A stretch of 64,000 nt of DNA, taken from contig NZ_JABFAP010000001.1 of NCBI RefSeq assembly GCF_017168255.1, forward strand, positions 128,881 to 192,880, in the 5' to 3' direction. Positions within the stretch are counted from its first letter, which is position 1, and each line of letters begins with the position of its first letter. This DNA is from Agrococcus sp. KRD186 (GTDB lineage: Bacteria > Actinomycetota > Actinomycetes > Actinomycetales > Microbacteriaceae). The translations under genes were made by a program, and so were the position numbers. A model generated the notes under the pieces. The model did no database searches, was not told the origin of the DNA, and saw only the letters and a list, made by a program, of their open reading frames with translations. Shown piece after piece: positions 9,159 through 17,350 of the stretch.

Positions 9159-9477
9159 GCCCAAGGCGAGCTGGTCATCGCCCGCTCGAACGCGAATGCC
9201 GAGAACATGGGCCTCACGCCGAACGCAGGCACGGTGTCGGCGCTCGAGGCCGAGCGGCCGACCGCCGAGGGGCCGACCGCCGAGCGGTATGCCGCAGACG
9301 ACCGGCAGCGCCGTGTTGACGAGGCCGCGCGGGCCGACCTCGACGATCGTCACGACGCACATAGCCTCAGCGCACTCGAGGACCTGGCGACGAGAGACCC
9401 GAGACTGCCGCCGCAGTAGTCCGGCACCTGTGGAGAGCGGAAGCGAGCCAGCCGACCGCCCCGCTACCTTGGCCCGC
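9159..9477. other. Gene-poor stretch with a 15-bp duplication
   Basis: No convincing gene. It contains the 14-mer GGCCGACCGCCGAG twice (9256-9269 and 9271-9284, period 15). A plus-strand frame (9207-9419) and a minus-strand frame starting near 9364 stay open, but neither has a clear ribosome binding site or a family I recognise. Because the window is GC-rich, open frames of this length are expected by chance. It may be remnant coding sequence. Confidence 0.4.
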
Positions 9478-10047
9478 GTGACGACATTGGCGGAGGCGAC
9501 GGCGAGCGAGCTCGCCGGGCCGCGTCCGCCCGTGCGGCTGCGAGCCGTCGATGCGCTCGGCATCCCGCTCGCGGCGGCTGCTGCCGCACTGCTGGTCATG
9601 CTGGGGTGGGATGCGATCGCGATCGTGCCGATCGCCGCTGTCGCAGCCGCTGCGCCTGTGCTCGCGCGCATCGACATGACCGAGCGCCGGCTGCCGAACA
9701 CGATCACGCTGCCGCTGCTGGTCGTCGGCACCATCGCGTGCCTGGTCCGGCTGCTCGGCGGGGACTTCGCGCTGTTCGTCGCGATCGGCTGTGGCGCCAT
9801 CCTGCTGCTCATGGCGGTGATGGGCGGCATGGGCATGGGAGACGTGAAGCTGGGCACAGCTCTGGCGCTCGCGTCCGCGACGCTCGGGTGGGCCGTGCCG
9901 CTGGCCGGACTGGCCGCATCCGTCATCGTCGGCGGCATCGCAGGCCTCGTGGCGCTGACGGTGGGGCGGCGCACGGTGGCGTTCGGCCCCTGGCTGCTGG
10001 TCGGGCACGCGCTCGCGGTGGCCGGCGCGGCCCTGCAGGTCGGCTGA
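9478..10047 (+). CDS. Prepilin peptidase, A24 family, minimal form
   Basis: Polytopic aspartic protease of 189 residues that would cleave the leader of type IV pilin-like precursors in the membrane. Both catalytic aspartates are visible: Asp66 in RIDMTERRLPN and Asp122 in the GMGD motif (GMGMGDVKL). About five or six hydrophobic helices are present. The N-terminal methyltransferase domain of the longer PilD enzymes is missing, as in TadV/FlaK-type short peptidases. I choose the GTG at 9478; longer in-frame starts extend into the preceding gene on a different frame. No pilin or Tad secretion gene lies nearby, so its substrate must be encoded elsewhere. Confidence 0.85.
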   Translation: MTTLAEATASELAGPRPPVRLRAVDALGIPLAAAAAALLVMLGWDAIAIVPIAAVAAAAPVLARIDMTERRLPNTITLPLLVVGTIACLVRLLGGDFALFVAIGCGAILLLMAVMGGMGMGDVKLGTALALASATLGWAVPLAGLAASVIVGGIAGLVALTVGRRTVAFGPWLLVGHALAVAGAALQVG

Positions 10048-10049
10048 GT

Positions 10050-10185
10050 CGCGCCACCGCGCAGCCGCGCCTGAGCGCCACCGCGCAGCCGCGCCACGAC
10101 GCAGTCGCGCCACCGCGCAGCCGCGCCACCGCGCAGTCGCGCCACCGCGCAGTCGCGCCACCGCGTAGCCGCGCCACCGCGTCAC
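10050..10185. repeat. 16-bp tandem repeat (minisatellite), about eight to nine units
   Basis: Units of consensus CGCGCCACCGCGCAGY start at 10050, 10075 (one base short), 10090, 10106, 10122, 10138, 10154 and 10170, with a broken partial unit at 10066-10074. The last five run without interruption; the final two carry CGCGT instead of CGCGC. The array fills nearly the whole space between the prepilin peptidase stop and the metQ promoter region. A 16-bp period is not a codon multiple, and long open frames on both strands here are by-products of the repeat. Confidence 0.85.
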
Positions 10186-10282
10186 GGGGCGTCATGTGAC
10201 ATTCCGTGACAGCGCGATTGCGCGCGGACGGTATCTGATTCCTAACGTGGTGCGTATCCCGGCAGCACTTGAAGGAGCCACC

Positions 10283-11188
10283 ATGTCCATCCGCACCGCA
10301 CGTCCCCTCGCCCTCCTCGGAGCGCTCGGCATCTCCGTCGCCCTCGTCGGCTGCAGCGCCGCTGCATCAGGCTCCGGCGAGCCGGCGCTCGGCTCCGCCG
10401 AGAACCCCGTGCAGCTGGGCGTCGTCGGCGCCGCCGAGCCGTACTGGGAGGCCTACGAGCAGGCCGTCGAGGCCGAGGGCATCCAGCTCGACATCGTCGA
10501 CTTCGGCGACTACAACCAGCCCAACCCCGCCACCAGCGAGGGCGAGCTCGACATCAACCAGTTCCAGCACATCATCTACCTCGCCAACTACAACGTGCAG
10601 TCCGGCGACGACCTGCAGCCGATCGGCTCGACGGCGACCTACCCGATCGGGCTCTACTCGTCGCAGTACGACTCCGCCGAGGCGATCCCCGACGGCGCCG
10701 AGGTGATCGTGCCGAACGACGACACCAACCAGGCCCGCGGCCTGCTCGTGCTGCAGTCGGCCGGCCTGATCGCGCTCGAGGACGGCGGCAGCCCCTACTC
10801 GACCGTCGACGACGTCATCGAGGCCGAGTCGCGCGTGACGGTCAGCGCCGTCGACGCCGCCATCACCGCCACCTCGCTGCCCGATGTCGCGGCCGCGATC
10901 ATCAACAACGACTTCCTCACCGACGCCGGCATCGACCCGGCTGACGCGATCGCCGTCGACGACCCCGCCGACCCGGCAGCGCAGCCGTACATCAACGTCT
11001 TCGCGACCGCCGCCGAGAACGTCGACGACGAGGTGCTGAACCGCCTGGTGGAGATCTACCAGACGAACGAGGAGGTGCAGGCGGGCGCCCTCGAGTCCTC
11101 CGGCGGCACCGGCCTGTTCGTGCAGACGCCGAAGGACGAGTTGCAGGCCTCGCTGGCAGCCGTGCAGGAGGCGCTGCAGGCGCAGTAG
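10283..11188 (+). CDS. metQ: MetQ/NlpA-type methionine ABC transporter lipoprotein
   Basis: Extracytoplasmic substrate-binding lipoprotein (301 residues) of the NlpA/MetQ family. It has a lipoprotein signal peptide ending in LVGC with lipidated Cys24, and the family's PVQLGVVGAAEPYWEAY start and DINQFQHIIYL segment. ATG 10283 follows a good ribosome site (GAAGGAG at 10271-10277). The ATPase and permease genes follow in the same orientation, giving a complete methionine-type importer. The upstream bases 10195-10209 contain GTGAC twice with a 5-bp gap, a possible regulator site, though I cannot link it to a known factor. D- or L-methionine is the expected ligand, not proven. Confidence 0.9.
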   Translation: MSIRTARPLALLGALGISVALVGCSAAASGSGEPALGSAENPVQLGVVGAAEPYWEAYEQAVEAEGIQLDIVDFGDYNQPNPATSEGELDINQFQHIIYLANYNVQSGDDLQPIGSTATYPIGLYSSQYDSAEAIPDGAEVIVPNDDTNQARGLLVLQSAGLIALEDGGSPYSTVDDVIEAESRVTVSAVDAAITATSLPDVAAAIINNDFLTDAGIDPADAIAVDDPADPAAQPYINVFATAAENVDDEVLNRLVEIYQTNEEVQAGALESSGGTGLFVQTPKDELQASLAAVQEALQAQ

Positions 11189-11200
11189 CTCTCAGCGCGG

Positions 11201-11224
11201 TGGGCACGGGTTCGCCCGTGCCCA
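11201..11224 (+). terminator. Hairpin between metQ and metN
   Basis: TGGGCACGGG (11201-11210) and CCCGTGCCCA (11215-11224) form a perfect 10-bp stem closed by a TTCG loop, 13 bp after the metQ stop and 40 bp before metN. There is no T-run. It may terminate part of the transcripts or protect the metQ mRNA, raising binding-protein output over the membrane components. Confidence 0.6.
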
Positions 11225-11263
11225 TCAGCGTGTCGACCGACGGACACGGATGGAGGAGGATCC

Positions 11264-12313
11264 ATGGCGCAGCACATCGTGCTCGACCGGGTCAGCAAGC
11301 GGTTCCCGCCCGCGAAGCGCGGCGGCGACGAGATCGTGGCCGTCGACGACGTCTCGCTCTCGATCGAGCAGGGCGAGATCTTCGGCATCATCGGCTACTC
11401 GGGCGCCGGCAAGTCGACGCTCGTGCGGCTCATCAATCAGCTCGAGCCGGTCACGAGCGGCGCGATCACCGTCGGCGACGTGACGATCAGCGAGCTGCGC
11501 GGCAAGCGTCTGCGCGAGCAGCAGACCGGTATCGGCATGATCTTCCAGCGCTTCAACCTGCTCACCTCGCGCACCGTCGCCGGCAATGTCGCCTACCCGC
11601 TCGAGGTGATCGGCGTCGGCAAGGCAGAGCGCAGGCGCCGCGTCGAGGAGCTCCTCGAGTTCGTCGGCCTCGCCGGCCGCGCCGACGCATACCCCGAGCA
11701 GCTCTCCGGCGGGCAGCAGCAGCGCGTCGGCATCGCACGTGCGCTGGCCGCGAACCCGCAGATCCTGCTCGCCGACGAAGCCACATCCGCCCTCGACCCA
11801 GAGACCACCGCCGAGGTGCTCGACCTGCTGGCCCGCGTCAACCGCGAGCTGGGCGTCACCATCGTCGTGATCACCCACGAGATGGAGGTGATCACGCGCA
11901 TCGCCGACCGGGTGGCGGTGATGGATGCGGGGCGTGTGGTCGAGACGGGCCTCACCTACGACGTGTTCACACGGCCGCAGACCGACACCGCGAAGCGCTT
12001 CGTGCAGACGGTCGTGCGCGCGCTGCCGGAGGGCGACGAGCTCGCCCGGCTGCGCGCGCGGCACGAGGGCCGGTTCTTCACCGTGTCGTTCACCGAGAGC
12101 GGCTCGTCCACCGACGAGGGCGTGAGCGAAGCGCGCGTCTTCTCGGCGCTCGCGAAGGCCGGCGTCGACTTCAACCTCGTGCACGGCGGCGTCGACGACA
12201 TCCAGGGGCGCGTCTACGGGCTGCTGACGATCGCGGTGCGCGGCGACGCGGAGTCGGTCGCCTGGGCGCTGCAGGGCATCGGCTCGGGCGTCACGGTGGA
12301 GGAGCAGCGATGA
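11264..12313 (+). CDS. metN: Methionine ABC transporter ATP-binding protein MetN
   Basis: ATPase subunit (349 residues) that powers methionine import at the inner face of the membrane. Walker A GYSGAGKST is at residues 44-52, the signature LSGGQQQRVGIARAL near 147, and Walker B ILLADEATSALDPE near 168. The roughly 80 residues after about 270 (FFTVSFTESG onwards) match the C-terminal NIL/ACT-like regulatory domain of MetN, which binds methionine and inhibits transport. A strong GGAGGAGG site precedes ATG 11264. The stop overlaps the metI start by 4 bp (ATGA at 12310-12313). Confidence 0.94.
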   Translation: MAQHIVLDRVSKRFPPAKRGGDEIVAVDDVSLSIEQGEIFGIIGYSGAGKSTLVRLINQLEPVTSGAITVGDVTISELRGKRLREQQTGIGMIFQRFNLLTSRTVAGNVAYPLEVIGVGKAERRRRVEELLEFVGLAGRADAYPEQLSGGQQQRVGIARALAANPQILLADEATSALDPETTAEVLDLLARVNRELGVTIVVITHEMEVITRIADRVAVMDAGRVVETGLTYDVFTRPQTDTAKRFVQTVVRALPEGDELARLRARHEGRFFTVSFTESGSSTDEGVSEARVFSALAKAGVDFNLVHGGVDDIQGRVYGLLTIAVRGDAESVAWALQGIGSGVTVEEQR

Positions 12314-12969
12314 GCGAGATCGTGGAGGTGCTGCCCGACCTGCTCGAGCAGACCGGGATCATGCTGTGGATGGTCGCGCTCTCGCTCGCCTTCGGCGGCG
12401 TCGGCGGGCTGGCGATCGGTACGGGGCTGTACGTCACCCGGCGCGGCGGCATCCTGCAGCAGCCGGTGGTCTGGTGGGTGCTGAACGTGCTCGTCAACAC
12501 CTTCCGGCCCATCCCGTTCATCATCCTGCTGGCGGCGCTGCAGCCCGTGGGGCGGCTGGTGGTCGGCAAGGGCATCGGCACCGAGTACGCCGTCTTCGCC
12601 ATCGCCATCGCCGCGACCTTCGGCATCGCGCGCATCGTCGAGCAGAACCTGGTGGCGCTGCCCGCCGGTGTCGTCGAAGCGGCGCGGGCGACCGGTGCGA
12701 GCCCGTGGCGCATCATCCGCACGGTGATCATCCCGGAGACGCTCGGGCCGCTCGTGCTCGGCTTCACCTTCGCCGTGATCGCGATCGTCGACATGTCGGC
12801 CGTCGCCGGGCTCGTCGGCGGCGAGGGCCTCGGCAACTGGGCGGTCATGTACGGCTACCGGCAGTTCGACGAGGTCGTGACGTGGTCGGCGCTGATCATG
12901 GTGGTGATCGTCGTGCAGCTGATCCAGGCGCTCGGCAACTGGCTCGCGCGCCGCATCATGCGCCGCTGA
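12310..12969 (+). CDS. metI: Methionine ABC transporter permease MetI
   Basis: Permease subunit of 219 residues with about five transmembrane helices. The cytoplasmic coupling motif is visible as VEAARATGASPWRIIRTVIIPE, here spanning roughly residues 118-140, and the family's NTFRPIPFIILLAAL precedes it. It starts inside the metN stop, so both subunits should be made in fixed ratio. The gene ends 24 bases before a weak hairpin at 12993. Identification rests on the MetNQ context as well as its own sequence. Confidence 0.92.
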   Translation: MSEIVEVLPDLLEQTGIMLWMVALSLAFGGVGGLAIGTGLYVTRRGGILQQPVVWWVLNVLVNTFRPIPFIILLAALQPVGRLVVGKGIGTEYAVFAIAIAATFGIARIVEQNLVALPAGVVEAARATGASPWRIIRTVIIPETLGPLVLGFTFAVIAIVDMSAVAGLVGGEGLGNWAVMYGYRQFDEVVTWSALIMVVIVVQLIQALGNWLARRIMRR

Positions 12970-12992
12970 AGCCGCCTCGAGCGACCATCGCC

Positions 12993-13008
12993 CGGCCCTC
13001 GCGGGCCG
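12993..13008 (+). terminator. Weak hairpin after metI
   Basis: CGGCCC and GGGCCG with a TCGC loop, 24 bp after the metI stop. The stem is only 6 bp but all G/C. It is a plausible end for the metQNI transcript. Confidence 0.4.
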
Positions 13009-13071
13009 TGCGATTCGTCATAGTCCGTCACAGTCGAGCGGCGCGGGGGCATCGGCGCGCATGATGATCGC

Positions 13072-14133
13072 ATGAGCGTTCCCACCCACCTCGTCGGCAG
13101 CATCAACCAGCCCGACGCCGAGTCCGTCTTCCGCGTCGTCGCCGATCGGCTCGACAACGCCCCGCGCATCCCCGACGGCGAGGTGGGGGAGCGCTACTAC
13201 TGGATCCAGTTCCAGACGCTGCGCTTCGACCTGACCCCGGGTCTCGAGCGCGTCGGCGAGCCGGGGTACCGCATCCGTGATCAATTCGATGTGCGGCAGT
13301 TCCGGATCAGGGGCGAGGTGCAGCTGCCGGAGCTCGGCTACGCGGCCGCCGCGATCGACTCCTTCGCGCGCTTCGCCGCGCTGCAGGAGCAGGGCGTGAT
13401 CGCCGCCGGCACGCGCTTCCAGGTGTCGCTGCCGACGCCCATCGCGATCGTCGGCGCCTTCATCGAGCCGGGCAGCCGGGCCGCGTTCGAGCCGGTCTAC
13501 CGGGATGCGCTCCACGCCGAGCTCCACGCGATCCTGGCCGCGATCCCGCACGAGCGGCTCGCGATCCAGTTCGATGCGGCCGTCGAGTTCGCCATCCTCG
13601 AGCGAGACCGCAAGCCCGGCTTCATCATCGAGCCATGGTGGGACGGCGATGCGCTCGACGGGGTCGTCGCGAGGCTCGTCGATCTCGCATTGTGGGTGCC
13701 GGCCGAGGTGCAGCAGGGTTTCCACCTCTGCTACGGCGACGTCGAAGAGGCGCACTTCGTGCAGCCCGAGGACGCCGACACCCTCGCCGCAGTCGTGCGG
13801 CGCGTGCTCGGCGAGGCGCCGCGCCGGATCGACTGGATCCACCTGCCGGTGCCGATCGAGCGCGACGACGAGGCCTACTTCGCGCCGCTCGCGGGCATCG
13901 ATTGGGGCCAGACGCAGCCGTTCCTCGGCCTCGTGCACCACGAGGACGGCGTCGACGGGGCCCTGCGCCGCGCCCGTGCCGCTCAGGCGGCAGTGCCGGC
14001 GCTCGCGGCGCCCGGAGCGTTCGGCATCGCCACCGAGTGCGGCTTCGGCCGCGGCCCCGCCGAGCGCACCGCGCCGCTGCTCGACATCCACCGTGACGTC
14101 GCCGAGCGACTGCTCGGGGCGCTCGCCGGCTGA
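13072..14133 (+). CDS. MetE-like (UROD/MetE superfamily) protein of unknown function
   Basis: A 353-residue protein resembling the C-terminal catalytic barrel of cobalamin-independent methionine synthase. It begins LVGSINQPDAESVFR with a following IPDGEVGERYYW. Residues His218 and Cys220 (FHLCYGD) match the His-x-Cys zinc pair of MetE (HMCYSDF type), and Cys323 in ATECGFGRGP matches the distal zinc Cys. There is no N-terminal folate-binding half, so it cannot be a full MetE. Position right after metQNI suggests a thiol-methyl transfer or sulfur-scavenging role, but this is inference; many such proteins are annotated only as hypothetical. Confidence 0.7.
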   Translation: MSVPTHLVGSINQPDAESVFRVVADRLDNAPRIPDGEVGERYYWIQFQTLRFDLTPGLERVGEPGYRIRDQFDVRQFRIRGEVQLPELGYAAAAIDSFARFAALQEQGVIAAGTRFQVSLPTPIAIVGAFIEPGSRAAFEPVYRDALHAELHAILAAIPHERLAIQFDAAVEFAILERDRKPGFIIEPWWDGDALDGVVARLVDLALWVPAEVQQGFHLCYGDVEEAHFVQPEDADTLAAVVRRVLGEAPRRIDWIHLPVPIERDDEAYFAPLAGIDWGQTQPFLGLVHHEDGVDGALRRARAAQAAVPALAAPGAFGIATECGFGRGPAERTAPLLDIHRDVAERLLGALAG

Positions 14134-14138
14134 GTAGC

Positions 14139-14158
14139 GCCGTCTCCTGCGAGGCGGC
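14139..14158. terminator. Imperfect hairpin between convergent genes
   Basis: GCCG-T-CTC pairs with GAG-G-CGGC around a CTGC loop between stops at 14133 and 14162. One internal mismatch and no T-run, so only a candidate bidirectional terminator. Confidence 0.35.
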
Positions 14159-14161
14159 AGC

Positions 14162-14647
14162 TCAGTCCGCTGGCTCGGTGAGTGCGGCGGCATACGCGCG
14201 CACCGAGCGGTTGTAGCGCGGCAGCGTCGGTTCGATCGCCTCGACGACCACGCGCATCGCCTCGTCGTGGCGCCCGGCGGTGTGCAGCGCGAGCGCGAGG
14301 AAGACGCGCGGGGCGGCGCCGGTCGACGGATGCGTCGGGGCCGCCTCCAGCACCGCGATCGCGTCATCGAGACGGCCGGTGTTGCGCAGCGTCGAGCCGT
14401 ACTGCACGGCCAGCTGCGCGTGCTGCTCGGGCTCGAGCCCCATGGCGAGCGCCCGCTCGTACTCGCGCTCGGCCTCGCGCTCGAAGCCGTGTGAGTCGTA
14501 CATGCCGGCGAGCTCGAACGCGGCGCGCCCGTCGGACCCCGGGTACGCATCCGCCAGCTCCTGCATCTCGGCCACCGTCGCGTCCCGCGGCGTCCGGTCG
14601 AAGCGCTCCCAGAGCGCGTCGACGCGCGCCTGCCAGTCGCCGCTCAC
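14162..14647 (-). CDS. Tetratricopeptide-repeat protein (paralogue 2)
   Basis: A 161-residue all-helical protein with TPR-like repeats; the clearest unit runs from AVQYGSTLRNTGRLDDAIAVL to LALALHTAGRHDEAMRVVVEA (about residues 82-137). It matches the upstream neighbour closely across the C-terminal 110 residues (STLRN-GRL, LAL-LHTAGRHDEA, PTLP-Y-R), so the pair arose by tandem duplication. The ATG at 14647 overlaps the preceding stop by 4 bp. TPR proteins scaffold protein-protein contacts; no enzymatic motif is seen and no partner can be named. Confidence 0.8.
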   Translation of the reverse strand: MSGDWQARVDALWERFDRTPRDATVAEMQELADAYPGSDGRAAFELAGMYDSHGFEREAEREYERALAMGLEPEQHAQLAVQYGSTLRNTGRLDDAIAVLEAAPTHPSTGAAPRVFLALALHTAGRHDEAMRVVVEAIEPTLPRYNRSVRAYAAALTEPAD

Positions 14648-15123
14648 GCGTTCTCGGTGAGCATGGCGGCGTAGTCGGTGAGCGCTCGCCGGTACATCGG
14701 CAGCGTCGGCACCAGCGCCTCGATCGTGACGCGCAGCGCCTCGTCGTGGCGGCCCGCGTCGTGCAGCGTCAGCGCGAGGAAGGCGTCGCGGGCAGCGCCG
14801 ACCTCCGGGTGGTCGGGCGCGTCACGGAGCATGGCGAGCGCCTCCTCGAGCCGGCCGAGGTTGCGCAGGGTCGAGGCGTGCTGGATCCGCCGGTGCGCAT
14901 CGAGATCCGCATCGACCGCAGCCAGCCCGGCGGCCGCCGCCTCCTCGTAGAGCGTCGCAGCCTCGCCCTCGAGCCCCGCGCCGTCGTGCGCGCTCGCGAG
15001 CTCGAACAGCCCGAGCGCGGGGTGCGGTGCGGTCGGCGCGAGCAGGGCCATGCGCTCGACCCGCTCGAGGTCGTCGATCGACTCGTCGTCCCAGATGGCG
15101 GCGAGGTCCTTCTGCCAGCTCAC
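14644..15123 (-). CDS. Tetratricopeptide-repeat protein (paralogue 1)
   Basis: A 159-residue paralogue of the following gene. Shared blocks include IQHASTLRNLGRLEEALAML, LALTLHDAGRHDEALRV and EALVPTLPMYRRALTDYAAM. The N-terminal 40 residues diverge between the two. It starts within the stop of the prolyl oligopeptidase gene (15120-15123), so the three minus-strand genes form one coupled operon in the order peptidase, TPR, TPR. A small cytosolic adaptor role is likely; nothing more specific is supported. Confidence 0.8.
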   Translation of the reverse strand: MSWQKDLAAIWDDESIDDLERVERMALLAPTAPHPALGLFELASAHDGAGLEGEAATLYEEAAAAGLAAVDADLDAHRRIQHASTLRNLGRLEEALAMLRDAPDHPEVGAARDAFLALTLHDAGRHDEALRVTIEALVPTLPMYRRALTDYAAMLTENA

Positions 15124-17327
15124 TCGGGGCTCCCGTCCGCAAGAGGCACCTGCAGCCCGGTGTGGTGCGCGGCGAAGGCCAGCTGGTCGGCGAACTCGAG
15201 CGCCGCGGCATCCTTCGGCTTCCCCATGCCGTGCCCGGCGCGGGTGTCGACCGAGAGCAGTACGGGCGCATCCTTCATCGGGTCGACACCGCCATCGGCC
15301 CCGGTCGCGGCGCCGGCCGGAACCGCGCCGGCGTCGGCCTGCGCCCGCTGCAGCTCGGCGGCGAACTTGAACGAGTGCGCCGGCACGACCCGGTCGTCGT
15401 GGTCGCCGGTGGTGATGAGCGTCGGGGGATAGGCGACGCCTGCCCGCACGTTGTGCAGCGGCGAGTACGCGCGCAGGTACCCGAACGCATCCGCCTCATC
15501 AGGGTCGCCGTAGTCGCTCGCCCACGCCCAGCCGATCGTGAAGCGGTGGTAGCGCAGCATGTCGAGCACGCCGACGCCCGGCAGCACCGCTGCCCACAGC
15601 TCCGGCCGCTGCGTGAGCGCCGCGCCGGCGAGCAGCCCGCCGTTCGAGCGGCCGTGCAGCGCCAGCTGGCCGGCCGTCGTGACGCCCGAGTCGATGAGCC
15701 GCTCGGCGACCGCGAACAGGTCGTCGAAGACCTGCTGCTTGCGCTCCTTCGTGCCGCCCTTGTGCCACTCGGAGCCGAACTCGCCGCCGCCGCGCAGGTT
15801 CGGCACCACGAGCACGCCGCCCGCCGCGACCCATGCCGCCAGCACCGTGCGGAAGCCGGGGTTCATCGGGATGTTGAAGCCGCCGTAGCCCCAGATGAGC
15901 GTCGGCTTCGGGTCGTCGACCAGCACGCTGTCGGCCAGCGCAGTGTCGACCACCGCTGCGTCGGCCAGCGCCGCATCGCTCTGCGGCTCGGGCTCCTCTG
16001 CTGCGGGCCGCACCACGAATGCGGGCACCGTCTCGCCGTCGGTGGAGACGACGCGGATGCGCTGCGTAGTCGCCGCGGGCGCGGCCGGTCCCGGGGCGGC
16101 GAGGGTGCGGTGAGAGAGCAGGCGCGCGCCGTCCACCTCGATGACGTGGCGGGTGCCGCGGTCGACGAAGCTCTGCGTCAGCGCGGTGACGGTGCCGGAG
16201 TGCGCGCTGGTCTCGGAGCCGACGATGCTGACGCCCTCGCCGAGCGGCACGTCGTCGCCGATCGAGCCGTCGAAGCTCGCCAGCTGCATGCGGTGGCTGG
16301 CGTCGTGCGAGTACTCGAGCACGAGACCGGATGCGGTGAGGCCGGCATCGAGCAGCACGTCCTCCGGGTGCTGGGGCACGATGGTGCGCTCGTCACCGGT
16401 CGCCAGGTCGAAGGCCGCCAGCCGGTACCGGGGCGCGTCCGCGTCGGTGACGGCGTAGAGCAGCCCGTCGCGGATGCCGATCGCGTTCCACTCCTGCTCG
16501 TGGCCGCTGACCAGCTGCCGGAGTTCGACCTCGTCGTGGCGTCGCACCGCCAGGTCGTTGCCGCTGGAGGAGCCGGTGTCGGTCGAGAGTACGAACCACT
16601 CGTCGTCGCGCGGCCAGTGGCGGGCGAACAGCCGCGGCTCGTCAGGGCGGGAGAAGAGCACGGTGTCGTCTGCCGGGTCTGTGCCGACCTCGTGCCGCAT
16701 CAGGCGGCCGGCGCCCATCTCATCGGTGAGCGCGTCGTCGGTGGGCTCGTCGTAGGCCCAGTAACTGAAAGCGCGGCCGCCGGGGAGCCAGACCGCACTG
16801 TTCCACTTGGTCCACGGGATCTCGTCGCTGAGGTCCTCCCCGGTGGCGACATCGCGCACACGGATGGTGCGCCAGTCGGAGCCGCCGTCGGCCGCGCCGT
16901 AGGCCAGCAGCGCGCCGTCCGGGGAGACGCTCGCCATCGTGACGGCGACGGTGCCATCGCTCGAGAGCGCGTTCGGGTCGAGCAGCACGCGGGGCGCGTC
17001 CTCTCCGGCGCCCTCAAGATCATCGATCGCATCGGCGACCACCAGCACCGGCTGGTTCTGGCCGTCGGAGTGCCAGGCGAATACTCGGCCGCCGCGCACC
17101 CAGGGGCAGCCGCGGGTCGGCGCCTCGAGCAGCGCGGTGACGCGTTCGCGGAAGGCCTCGCGCGCGGGCAGCGCCGCCAGGAACGGCTCGGCGAACGCGT
17201 TCTGCGCCTCGATGAACGCCCGGGTCTCGGCTGAGTCGCCGTCCTCGAGCCAGCGGTACGGGTCGGCGATCGCCTCCCCGTGGATCGTCTCGACCGTGTC
17301 GTCTCTGCTCACCTCGGGATAGCGCAT
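15120..17327 (-). CDS. Prolyl oligopeptidase family serine peptidase (S9A)
   Basis: A 735-residue S9 peptidase that cleaves short peptides after proline, probably in the cytosol as no signal peptide is seen. The N-terminus (DPYRWLED) and a seven-bladed propeller (about 70-430) precede an alpha/beta hydrolase domain. The nucleophile is Ser561 in GRSNGGLL; the Asp lies in TTGDHDDRVVPAHS and the His in TRAGHGMGKP. Between the propeller and IWGYGGFN (about residues 445-475) there is an Ala/Asp/Val-rich insertion of about 30 residues absent from typical members. Oligopeptidase B is an alternative subclass, but the DPYRWLE start and WGYGGF motif favour prolyl oligopeptidase. Confidence 0.92.
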   Translation of the reverse strand: MRYPEVSRDDTVETIHGEAIADPYRWLEDGDSAETRAFIEAQNAFAEPFLAALPAREAFRERVTALLEAPTRGCPWVRGGRVFAWHSDGQNQPVLVVADAIDDLEGAGEDAPRVLLDPNALSSDGTVAVTMASVSPDGALLAYGAADGGSDWRTIRVRDVATGEDLSDEIPWTKWNSAVWLPGGRAFSYWAYDEPTDDALTDEMGAGRLMRHEVGTDPADDTVLFSRPDEPRLFARHWPRDDEWFVLSTDTGSSSGNDLAVRRHDEVELRQLVSGHEQEWNAIGIRDGLLYAVTDADAPRYRLAAFDLATGDERTIVPQHPEDVLLDAGLTASGLVLEYSHDASHRMQLASFDGSIGDDVPLGEGVSIVGSETSAHSGTVTALTQSFVDRGTRHVIEVDGARLLSHRTLAAPGPAAPAATTQRIRVVSTDGETVPAFVVRPAAEEPEPQSDAALADAAVVDTALADSVLVDDPKPTLIWGYGGFNIPMNPGFRTVLAAWVAAGGVLVVPNLRGGGEFGSEWHKGGTKERKQQVFDDLFAVAERLIDSGVTTAGQLALHGRSNGGLLAGAALTQRPELWAAVLPGVGVLDMLRYHRFTIGWAWASDYGDPDEADAFGYLRAYSPLHNVRAGVAYPPTLITTGDHDDRVVPAHSFKFAAELQRAQADAGAVPAGAATGADGGVDPMKDAPVLLSVDTRAGHGMGKPKDAAALEFADQLAFAAHHTGLQVPLADGSPE

Positions 17328-17350
17328 CCGCCCACCCTAAGCCGGGCCGG

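Noticed and set aside
10050-10185. CRISPR array
   Set aside because: The 16-bp units are contiguous without spacers and no cas gene is present.
10046-10195. Open frames of Arg-Leu-Arg-Gly-Gly type repeats on both strands
   Set aside because: They result from the 16-bp GC-rich minisatellite and have no ribosome site or recognisable domain.
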